Positions 33,442-40,323 of a stretch of 64,000 nt of DNA are shown here, one piece after another. The DNA lies in the NCBI GenBank assembly GCA_038214535.1, contig JBBQRS010000009.1, forward strand, positions 5,062 through 69,061, given 5' to 3'. The stretch comes from JBBQRS01 sp038214535. GTDB taxonomy: Bacteria > Chloroflexota > Anaerolineae > CG2-30-64-16. Numbering within the stretch: the stretch's first letter is position 1; every line of letters starts with the position of its first letter. Position numbers and translations under genes: made by a program. Below the pieces are notes generated by a model. That model worked only from the letters and a program-made list of their open reading frames with translations. It ran no database searches and was not told where the DNA came from.

Positions 33442-33459
33442 ACGCCCCCAAGAGGGCGT
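33442..33459 (+). terminator. Weak intrinsic hairpin inside the lexA operon
   Basis: ACGCCC (33442-33447) pairs with GGGCGT (33454-33459), followed by TTGATTTC. The short stem and broken T-run suggest partial attenuation, not a firm stop. Confidence 0.35.
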
Positions 33460-33479
33460 TTGATTTCTAAGGAGTCCTC

Positions 33480-33836
33480 ATGCTAAACAAAGACACGAAT
33501 CCGGTGCAGATCTCGGTCCGCCCCGATGGGTTCACGCCGCAAGCATTTCGATGGGAAGACAGACTGGTGCGGGTGCTGGCGGTGGAGCGCATCCGCACTT
33601 TCGGCACGGAGCGGCGTTACCGCGTGGTCACTGCCGAGGGTCGCTTCGAACTGAGTTACTATGCCGATGCCGGACTGTGGTATGTGCGGTGCAGCCCGAC
33701 GCGGCTGGGGCGCGCCCTGTGCCGGTGGGAGGCCACGCCACGCTACGCCTTGCCGATGTGGCGGCGACGCGCGCATCGCCGACCGGCAGGAAGGATCAAG
33801 GGGGCGCGAAATGCAGATGGGCTTGCTCTGGTTTGA
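33480..33836 (+). CDS. Small DUF6504-like protein
   Basis: Protein of 118 aa. The N-terminal ~75 residues (QISVRPDGFTPQAFRWEDRL, then RRYRVVTAEGRFELSYYADA, then GLWYVR) form a compact beta-rich domain that resembles DUF6504, often found beside dinB-type SOS polymerases. The match is from memory of the family and is tentative. The C-terminus is Arg-rich. AAGGAG precedes ATG 33480 at five bases. It lies 40 bases after the small membrane protein, with a weak hairpin between. Linkage to lexA supports a DNA-damage role. Confidence 0.6.
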   Translation: MLNKDTNPVQISVRPDGFTPQAFRWEDRLVRVLAVERIRTFGTERRYRVVTAEGRFELSYYADAGLWYVRCSPTRLGRALCRWEATPRYALPMWRRRAHRRPAGRIKGARNADGLALV

Positions 33837-34074
33837 CAGCGACCCCGGTCGCGATGTGATCGCCAAGGCGCGGGATGCGGCGCGACGTTACCGCGAGAAA
33901 TTCGGCGCACTGCCCGATACCTGTTATGTCAATATTGATGCGCTGACCGGGGCACAGTTCATCGAGTTAGAGGGGGCCGGAGGGCCGACGTTGCGCGTGG
34001 TTCCGGCGGACAACATCCTGGCGCATCACTTCTGGGTGGGGGTCGAGGAACGGCGGGAGCCCAGCGCGGCGTAG
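33811..34074 (+). CDS. Small conserved-looking protein, unknown
   Basis: Protein of 87 aa starting at ATG 33811, inside the end of the previous gene, with AAGGGGG just before. It has a helix (GRDVIAKARDAARRYREKFG) and a beta-rich half (TCYVNIDALTGAQFIELEG, then TLRVVPADNILAHHFWVGVE). No catalytic motif is recognised. The helix-plus-strand pattern and good Shine-Dalgarno sequence support a real gene. Similar short proteins occur near SOS polymerases in related genomes, but I cannot name a family. It is the last gene of the lexA run and converges on holA. Confidence 0.65.
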   Translation: MQMGLLWFDSDPGRDVIAKARDAARRYREKFGALPDTCYVNIDALTGAQFIELEGAGGPTLRVVPADNILAHHFWVGVEERREPSAA

Positions 34075-34085
34075 AGTCGGACGCG

Positions 34086-35129
34086 TCAGGCGAGGGCGAG
34101 TTGGGCCAGCAGCACGTCCATCGCCTCGCGGTCCGTCATCTTGCCGGTCTTGATCGCCTCGTCGGCGGCCAGCACGTGTTCCAGCGCGCGCTGGAGGCCG
34201 GCAAAGGTGTGACGTGCGGCCTGGTTCAGTAGTTTGTTAGCCGTCCAGTCGGGAATCCCCAGCGCCTGCCCCACTTCCTGCGGGCGAGCCGCCCTGGCCT
34301 GCATCGCCTTCGCCTGAAGCAACAGCCGAAACTGCCGCGCGATCATCGTCAGGATGATAAGCGGTTGTTCGCCGTCAATATCGAGCATATGGCGCATCAG
34401 GCTTGCGGCGCGGCGCGTATCGCCCATTCCCAGCGAATCCACCAGGTCGAAAATGTTGGCGGCGCGGGTGGCGGCGACGAGCAGGCGCACGTCGGCGCGG
34501 GTGACCGTTCTTCCGGCGGCGTAATCGGTCAGCTTGATCAACTCCTGGTCGAGTTGACGCAGGTCGTCGCCCACGAATTCGGCCAGATCGTTGACGGCTT
34601 CACCGGCCAGTTTCAGCGTGTGCTGCGCCGCGCGCGCGCGAATCCAGCCGGTCAGGTCGTTGCGCCCCGGTTTCTGACACAACACGATGCGAGCCTGGTT
34701 GGATCGTTGCAGCTCCATGAGCCGGCGCAGCAGCGGCCCGCTGCCTACGGCGTCCTCCTCGATCAACACCAACTCGGTCGTCTCAGGGATCTGCTCGATG
34801 TATTCGATGAAGCGGCGCGCCTCGACGGCGGCGGAATCGGTAGAACCTGTGTCCTCTGCGTCTGTCTGATCCTCTCGCTTCGAGCCGCCCCGTGACTTGC
34901 GTGACCCCGCAAGCCGGCGCACCAACCCCTCGATGATGACCAGGCGATGCTCCGCCAAAAAGGGCAGGGTCTCGCAGACGTTCTCGATCTCGGCCAGGGT
35001 GGCCTTGCGCCCGTCAATCACGTGGGTATTGACTTCCAGAAAAGCGGGGTCGTCGCCCAGCCCGGCGCGCAGGCTCGCCAGCGCCTCGGTGCGCAACAAC
35101 TCCGCCGGCCCGTGAATCAACGTAATCAC
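34086..35129 (-). CDS. holA: DNA polymerase III delta subunit
   Basis: Clamp-loader subunit of 347 aa that opens the beta sliding clamp. The N-terminal AAA-like domain begins ITLIHGPAELLRTEALASL and has FLAEHRLVIIEGL. The central region has GWIRARAAQHTLKLAGEAVN and LRQLDQELIKLTDYA, followed by the VAATRAANIFDLVDSLGMG motif and a C-terminal collar helix domain (RQFRLLLQAKAMQ). An inserted charged stretch near residues 78-100 (KSRGGSKREDQTDAEDTGST) is unusual. The start codon is GTG 35129 with GAGGTGG upstream. It is the last gene of the mutS2 operon. Confidence 0.93.
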   Translation of the reverse strand: MITLIHGPAELLRTEALASLRAGLGDDPAFLEVNTHVIDGRKATLAEIENVCETLPFLAEHRLVIIEGLVRRLAGSRKSRGGSKREDQTDAEDTGSTDSAAVEARRFIEYIEQIPETTELVLIEEDAVGSGPLLRRLMELQRSNQARIVLCQKPGRNDLTGWIRARAAQHTLKLAGEAVNDLAEFVGDDLRQLDQELIKLTDYAAGRTVTRADVRLLVAATRAANIFDLVDSLGMGDTRRAASLMRHMLDIDGEQPLIILTMIARQFRLLLQAKAMQARAARPQEVGQALGIPDWTANKLLNQAARHTFAGLQRALEHVLAADEAIKTGKMTDREAMDVLLAQLALA

Positions 35130-35151
35130 CGAACCACCTCAATAAACGCCA

Positions 35152-35643
35152 TCAAGCTGAAATGACCACGCGGTGGCAAACGAGCGGGCCGGTGTCGCAG
35201 CGCTTCACGTCAACGACGCGCAAGCCGCCGACCTGTGGCGAGGTGGTCACCTTCGCCTGCGCCAGCCGCCCCAGCGGCGGGGCCACCATCAGCGCGGCGG
35301 TCGCCGCCAGCACTGCGCCGGGGGCGCGATCCCACAGCGAACGTTTGCTATCTCCGGCGGTAAGCAAGACGGCCAGGCCGCTCAACACAGCCGCCGTCAC
35401 GAGGTTGGTGCCGCAATTCGGGTGAACGGCCAACCGCGCCTCGCCGGCCTCCAACCGCGCCAGGGCCTCTTCAGCGGCGGCGCGCAGCTCCATCGTCGCC
35501 ACGTCGCCGTAAACGACGAATCCTCTGGAGTCGCTGCGCGCAAATAGCTGAACCTGCGGCGCATACCGGCTCAACAGGGTCAGGGTCGCATGTTCGATGC
35601 CATGATGCTGGCGCACGGCTTGTACCCAGGAACGTTGCGTCAT
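35152..35643 (-). CDS. DUF6391 domain membrane protein
   Basis: Protein of 163 aa with an N-terminal HHGIEHATLTLLSRYAPQVQ block that matches DUF6391, a family seen mainly in Cyanobacteria and Chloroflexota. It has AVHPNCGTNLVTAAVLSGLA leading into two hydrophobic helices (about residues 80-97 and 108-122). The many His residues near the start (HHGIEH) and the conserved HPNCGTN hint at a metal site, but no activity is known. It sits between a glycosyltransferase and holA in one direction; its function is not suggested by these neighbours. Confidence 0.7.
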   Translation of the reverse strand: MTQRSWVQAVRQHHGIEHATLTLLSRYAPQVQLFARSDSRGFVVYGDVATMELRAAAEEALARLEAGEARLAVHPNCGTNLVTAAVLSGLAVLLTAGDSKRSLWDRAPGAVLAATAALMVAPPLGRLAQAKVTTSPQVGGLRVVDVKRCDTGPLVCHRVVISA

Positions 35644-35705
35644 CGTTTAGGCCTCCCATATCCGCGGCGACGCCCACGAGGGGCTAAACTACCGGTGTCA
35701 ATTTC

Positions 35706-36674
35706 TTAAGATTCTTCTGTGGGCGGCTTGCTCAACCAATCGCGCACCACATAGATCGGTTTATCCTGCGCCTCGTAATAGGTCCGCATCACCATTTCAG
35801 CCAACAGCCCCATGCTCAACATCTGAACCCCCACGATCACCAGCAAGATGGCGAGCATCAAGAGTGGGCGGTTGCCGATGTCCTGGCCCAGCACAAACTT
35901 GACGAAGGTGAGAAAGATACCGATGAGGATGCCCAGGCCGCCCATAATCAGCCCCAACCGGCCAAACACGTGGATGGGCCGGGTCGCATAGCCCAGCAGG
36001 AAGCGCACGGAGATCAAGTCCAGCATCACGCGGAAGGTGCGGCCGATGCCGTATTTGCTCGCCCCGAACTTGCGGGCGCGGTCGTTCACCGGCACCTCGG
36101 CTACCTCGACGCCCATCCAGCTTGCCAGCGCCGGGATGAACCGGTGCAACTCGCCGTACAGGTTGACGTTCTTTACGACTTCGCTCCGATAAGCCTTGAG
36201 CGAGCAGCCGTAATCGTGGAGTGAGACGCCGGTCGCGCCGGAGATCATCCGGTTTGCCATCATCGAGGGCAGACGCCGGCTGAGGAACGGCTCCTTGCGA
36301 TCTACCCGCCAGCCGCTGACGATATCGTATCCCCCTTCCTCCATCTTGGCGATCAACTTGGGGATGTCTTGCGGGTCGTTTTGCAGGTCAGCGTCGCTGG
36401 TGATCACGATGTCGCCCTGCGCGGCGGCAAACCCGGCGGCGAACCCGGCAGTCTGGCCGAAGTTGCGCCGGAAGCGGATGATCTGCCAGCGCGGGTCGCG
36501 CGCGTTGATCTCACGCAACCGGTCGAAGCTGCCATCCTTGCTGCCGTCATCCACTACCACGACCTCGTAAGGCCGCCCGGTGGCTTCCAGCGCGGCAGTC
36601 AGTTCGTCGTAGAGCGCCGGAATGCTCTCGACTTCATTGTATAACGGAATAACGACGGAGATTTCAGGGTCCAT
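35706..36674 (-). CDS. GT2 glycosyltransferase, polyprenyl-phosphate type
   Basis: Family 2 glycosyltransferase of 322 aa. It has the start ISVVIPLYNEVESIPALYDE, the VVVDDGSKDGSFDRLREIN nucleotide-binding Asp pair, TSDADLQNDPQDIPKLIAKM (the DxD-type metal site), and two C-terminal helices (about 235-260 and 270-295). That layout is shared with DPM1/ArnC/GtrB enzymes, which charge a polyprenyl phosphate with a sugar. I chose ATG 36674 because it begins the conserved fold. The gene overlaps the flippase-like gene by 11 bases, which fits a pair that makes and flips a lipid-linked sugar. Confidence 0.93.
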   Translation of the reverse strand: MDPEISVVIPLYNEVESIPALYDELTAALEATGRPYEVVVVDDGSKDGSFDRLREINARDPRWQIIRFRRNFGQTAGFAAGFAAAQGDIVITSDADLQNDPQDIPKLIAKMEEGGYDIVSGWRVDRKEPFLSRRLPSMMANRMISGATGVSLHDYGCSLKAYRSEVVKNVNLYGELHRFIPALASWMGVEVAEVPVNDRARKFGASKYGIGRTFRVMLDLISVRFLLGYATRPIHVFGRLGLIMGGLGILIGIFLTFVKFVLGQDIGNRPLLMLAILLVIVGVQMLSMGLLAEMVMRTYYEAQDKPIYVVRDWLSKPPTEES

Positions 36675-37671
36675 GTGCTTCTTCGCATCCGTGATGGGCG
36701 GCCGGCGCATCGGAACCGCCGGTCGCCGGTTTGACTCGCGTGCGGCGAATCCCGCCGAAAAGGTAGATGATGCCGCCGAGCAGCCCGGTGGCGAGCGTGA
36801 TGATATAGACGCCGAGCGACAGCGCGACCGCTTGCGCCTGGGGCACGCCGACCGAATCAAACAGCCCGGCGTAGGTCAGCTCGCGCACGCCAAGGCCGCC
36901 GAACGCGGGCAAGAGCAGGGTGACGGCGGTCAGCGGCACGAACACAAAATACGCGATCGGCGGCGCTTCGATGTGCAGGCCGCGCGCAATTGCCATGTTC
37001 CAGCCGACCTGCAAAAAGTTGAAGAGCAGCGAGATCACCAGCGCCTTGCCAAGCGTGCGCCGGTCATACGGGCGCACCGCGGCGGAGAACGACGGGATGC
37101 GCAGGGTCGAAACCGTCTTGCCCACCAGGCCGGGGCGCGTCGCCAGTTCATCCCACCAGGGCATTGCCAGCGCGACCGCGGCGATCAGCCCGGCCACAAA
37201 GAGCGCCGCCGTGAACCAAAGCACCGCGGCCGGCGCAACGCCCGGCACAAGCAACCCCCCGATGACCCCCATCGCCAGCAATACCATCAGCCCCAGATAG
37301 CGATCCACCAGCACGCTGTTGACCGCCACGTCGAGGCGCTGCGTGTCCTGCGCCAATTCGGCGACTCGCACGGCGTCGCCGCCGAAGCCGGTGGGCAGCA
37401 CCATGTTGAAGAAGCTGCCGACGAAGTACCAGGCGCTCAGTTCGGCCAGCGAGCGCGGCATGTCCAGCGCATCCAGCAGGGTCTGCCAGCGCGCGGCCCG
37501 CACCACTACACCGAGGACGAACATGCCCCACGCCAGCGCCAGCCAGCCCGGCTCGATGCGTCGGAGGGCCTCGGTCACTTCGGTCCAGTGAACCTGCCGC
37601 AGGATAATGGTCAACAGCGCGACGCTGATGACCACCTGAAGCGCGCCGCGGAGGCGCTTGCGGGTAATCAT
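36664..37671 (-). CDS. Lysylphosphatidylglycerol-synthase-like flippase domain protein
   Basis: Second UPF0104-type membrane protein, 335 aa with about eight helices. Diagnostic parts are RAARWQTLLDALDMP, the loop NMVLPTGFGGDAVRVAEL near residue 87, and the late LLPAFGGLGVRELTYAGLF. It keeps the same membrane fold as the MprF half without the aminoacyl transferase. It lies nine bases after mutS2 and overlaps the GT2 gene, so the pair probably handles a lipid-linked sugar. It is a paralogue of the protein at 29159. Confidence 0.88.
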   Translation of the reverse strand: MITRKRLRGALQVVISVALLTIILRQVHWTEVTEALRRIEPGWLALAWGMFVLGVVVRAARWQTLLDALDMPRSLAELSAWYFVGSFFNMVLPTGFGGDAVRVAELAQDTQRLDVAVNSVLVDRYLGLMVLLAMGVIGGLLVPGVAPAAVLWFTAALFVAGLIAAVALAMPWWDELATRPGLVGKTVSTLRIPSFSAAVRPYDRRTLGKALVISLLFNFLQVGWNMAIARGLHIEAPPIAYFVFVPLTAVTLLLPAFGGLGVRELTYAGLFDSVGVPQAQAVALSLGVYIITLATGLLGGIIYLFGGIRRTRVKPATGGSDAPAAHHGCEEAHGP

Positions 37672-37680
37672 GGATGTGAG

Positions 37681-40164
37681 TTAACGCTGAACCATTTTGG
37701 CAACGGTCACGCCTTCGCCGCCTTCGCTGTTCTCGCCAGCGCGATATTCGCTGACCAGCGGGTGGCCGCGCAGTTGGTCGCGCACGGCCTGGCGCAGCGC
37801 GCCCGTGCCCTTGCCGTGAATCAGCCGGACAAACGGCAATCCGGCCAGATACGCCGTGTCGAGGTAGCGATCCAACTCCATCAGCATATCATCTACCGTC
37901 AGGCCGCGCAGGTCGAGTTCCATGCCCGGATTCGCGGCTTTCGGCAGCGACCCCGCGGATTGAACCGCTTGAATCGCCGGCAGTTCGCCGCGCTGTTGCA
38001 ACTCTACCCGGTTGCGTCCCAGCTTGACCCGGAACGAACCGATCTTGACCTCCACTTCGTTCTGGCCCACGGCCGCGATTTCGCCGCTGGCCTGGAGCGA
38101 CGGCACCCACACCCGGTCGCCGGGCAGCAGCGGCCCATCCACGATGATCGGCTCGGTGGCTTTGGCGCGCGGCAACGGGCGCACTTCCTCGGCGCGCTTT
38201 GCCATGATGGCTTCCGCCTCGGCCAACCAGGTCTCATGCCGGCTGGTCCCTCTGGGCGCGGCTTCGACCGGCCCCAACCCGGCCAGCCGCTCGCGCGTCC
38301 CTTCGATCTCCTCGCGAATCGCGTCTAACTCGGCCTGCGCCTGCGTCCTGGCTTCGTCCAGCACGCCCCGGCGCGCTTCTTCGACGCCCGCCAGTCGGAA
38401 CTGAAGGTCTGCGCGCAACGCTTCGGAGCGACGCAGGTTCGCCTTCGCGTCCGACTCAGCCGTCAGCGCCGCCTCGCGCGAACGCTTGATCTCCGCCAGC
38501 ATCGTCTCGACTTCCATGGATTGCGGTGAGACGAGCGCCTCGGCCTGAGACACGATCGAGGATGGCAAGCCCAGCCGTTGCGCGATCGCCAGCGCGTTCG
38601 AGCGCCCCGGCAGGCCGATGCTCAACCGGTAGGTCGGGCTGAGCGTCTCGATGTCGAACTCGACGCTCGCGTTGGCGACGTAGGGCGTGTTGTGCGCGAA
38701 GACTTTGATCTCGGAATAATGCGTGGTCGCCACGGTGGTGATGCTGCGCGCCAGCAGCGTATTGAGCAAGGCCTGCGCCAACGCCGCGCCCTCTTCGGGG
38801 TCTGTCCCCGCGCCCAACTCATCCAACAGCACCAGCGACCGCGAATCGGCCCGGTCGAGGATGTCCACGATGTGCGTCATGTGCGACGAGAAGGTGGAGA
38901 GACTCTGCTCGATGCTCTGCTCGTCGCCGATGTCCGCGAATACATCCTCGAACACTGTCAGCGCGGAGCCGTCCGCGGCGGGGATCGAGAGGCCGGCCTG
39001 CGCCATGAGGGTCAGCAGCCCGGTGGTCTTCAGACTCACCGTCTTGCCGCCGGTGTTCGGTCCGGTGATGACGATGATGAAATAGTCGGCGTCGGTGTAA
39101 ATGTCTACCGGCACCACAGTGAGCGGATTCAGCAGCGGGTGGCGCGCCTTGATAAGCTTGATGAGGCTGCCCGGGTGATGGACGTTTGGCGCAACGTCCT
39201 CTGTGACTTCCGACGCAGACTCAGCAGCCTTGCGCGCGCCGCGCGCCGGACGAGCGTGTGCGACCGTGGGCGCCTTAAAAGGCAAAAGCTCCGGCTCGAC
39301 GCCGCGCAACTCGCTGCCGTAGCGCGCCTTGGCGAAGATCAGGTCGAGATCGCCCAGCGCTACGATGGTGCGCTGGATCGCTCCGCCCGACTGTGCCACC
39401 AGTTCGGTGAGTTGCGCCAGGATGCGGCGGATTTCCTCTTCCTCGGCCAGTTGCGCCTCGCGCCACTTGTTGTTCAACTCAACCACGGCCAGCGGCTCGA
39501 TGAACAACGTCGCCCCGCTCCCCGATTGGTCGTGAACCAACCCCGGAATGCGGCCCTTGAACTCAGCGCGGAGCGGGATCACATAACGCCCCTGCCGCTG
39601 CGTAACGATGGCCTCTTGCAGGTATTGCGACGTGCCGGATGAACTGACGTAACGCTGGAGCCGGTCCATCAGCTTGTTGTGGGCGTCGCGCAACTCGCGC
39701 CGCACGCGCGCCAGGGTGTCGCTGGCATTGTCCAGCACCTCGCCGCGCTCGTCAATGCAGCGCGTGATCTCGTCAATCAGGCCCTGCGGCACAGAGATGC
39801 GCCCCGCGACATCGGCCAGGTAGGGGAACTGGTCATCCAGCCGAGTCAACGTGCGGTGCAGCGCTTTCGCGCGTTGCAATGTGCTGCGCACCTCGATGAG
39901 GTCCATCGGCAACAGCGGGCTGCCGCGCAACGCCTGCTCAACCCGCGGCCGCACGTCGTGGACGCCACCCAGGTGTACGTCGCTCTTCTCTTCGAGCAAC
40001 CGCCGCCCCTCGCGGGTCTCTTCCTGCCATTCCTGCGCCTGCCGCAGGTCATCGGTCGGCTCCAGCGCCAGGGCGCGCTCGACCCCCAGCGAGAAGGAGG
40101 CAAAGCCGGCCAGCCGGTCGCGAATCTTATCGAATTCCAGGACGCGTAACGCTCTCGGATCCAT
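37681..40164 (-). CDS. mutS2: Endonuclease MutS2
   Basis: MutS-family protein of 827 aa; MutS2 proteins act on recombination intermediates or rescue collided ribosomes and lack the mismatch-reading domain. It has the clamp and lever regions, then ATPase Walker A GPNTGGKTVSLKT near residue 370, Walker B SLVLLDELGAGTDP near 440, and a coiled-coil. The C-terminal Smr nuclease domain has LDLRGLTVDDML and LIHGKGTGALRQAV. All domains are intact. The expected Shine-Dalgarno site is missing. A TATACT hexamer lies seven bases before the ATG, suggesting a leaderless message. It heads an operon of five genes ending in holA. Confidence 0.97.
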   Translation of the reverse strand: MDPRALRVLEFDKIRDRLAGFASFSLGVERALALEPTDDLRQAQEWQEETREGRRLLEEKSDVHLGGVHDVRPRVEQALRGSPLLPMDLIEVRSTLQRAKALHRTLTRLDDQFPYLADVAGRISVPQGLIDEITRCIDERGEVLDNASDTLARVRRELRDAHNKLMDRLQRYVSSSGTSQYLQEAIVTQRQGRYVIPLRAEFKGRIPGLVHDQSGSGATLFIEPLAVVELNNKWREAQLAEEEEIRRILAQLTELVAQSGGAIQRTIVALGDLDLIFAKARYGSELRGVEPELLPFKAPTVAHARPARGARKAAESASEVTEDVAPNVHHPGSLIKLIKARHPLLNPLTVVPVDIYTDADYFIIVITGPNTGGKTVSLKTTGLLTLMAQAGLSIPAADGSALTVFEDVFADIGDEQSIEQSLSTFSSHMTHIVDILDRADSRSLVLLDELGAGTDPEEGAALAQALLNTLLARSITTVATTHYSEIKVFAHNTPYVANASVEFDIETLSPTYRLSIGLPGRSNALAIAQRLGLPSSIVSQAEALVSPQSMEVETMLAEIKRSREAALTAESDAKANLRRSEALRADLQFRLAGVEEARRGVLDEARTQAQAELDAIREEIEGTRERLAGLGPVEAAPRGTSRHETWLAEAEAIMAKRAEEVRPLPRAKATEPIIVDGPLLPGDRVWVPSLQASGEIAAVGQNEVEVKIGSFRVKLGRNRVELQQRGELPAIQAVQSAGSLPKAANPGMELDLRGLTVDDMLMELDRYLDTAYLAGLPFVRLIHGKGTGALRQAVRDQLRGHPLVSEYRAGENSEGGEGVTVAKMVQR

Positions 40165-40171
40165 GCAATGG

Positions 40172-40177
40172 AGTATA
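40172..40177 (-). promoter_or_regulatory. -10 element giving a possible leaderless mutS2 message
   Basis: Reads TATACT on the minus strand, seven bases before ATG 40164. No Shine-Dalgarno sequence lies between. Confidence 0.42.
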
Positions 40178-40223
40178 GCATACCCGCGAGAGCGCCGAAA
40201 ACGACGAACCGGTCATTGAAAGC

Positions 40224-40273
40224 AGGTTCGTAGCGCGCGCTCCTGAGCGCCGGGGACGGCGCGCTACGAACCT
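40224..40273. repeat. Palindrome between mutS2 and mrpA
   Basis: Perfect 15-base arms, AGGTTCGTAGCGCGC (40224-40238) and GCGCGCTACGAACCT (40259-40273), around a G+C-rich 20-base spacer. It lies between two divergent start regions. No second copy was found in this window by eye. Confidence 0.8.
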
Positions 40274-40311
40274 TTTGTGAAAACCATCTGGCGCAGGGCG
40301 CAAGATTCGTG

Positions 40312-40317
40312 TAAAAT
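40312..40317 (+). promoter_or_regulatory. -10 element giving a possible leaderless mrpA message
   Basis: TAAAAT six bases before ATG 40324, with no Shine-Dalgarno sequence between. No -35 is convincing. Confidence 0.42.
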
Positions 40318-40323
40318 TGCGCC

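Noticed and set aside
36622..38328. Long plus-strand open frame (568 codons)
   Set aside because: It lies antisense to mutS2 and a flippase-like gene, is Arg/Gln/His-rich, and has no domain; such frames are common opposite G+C-rich genes.
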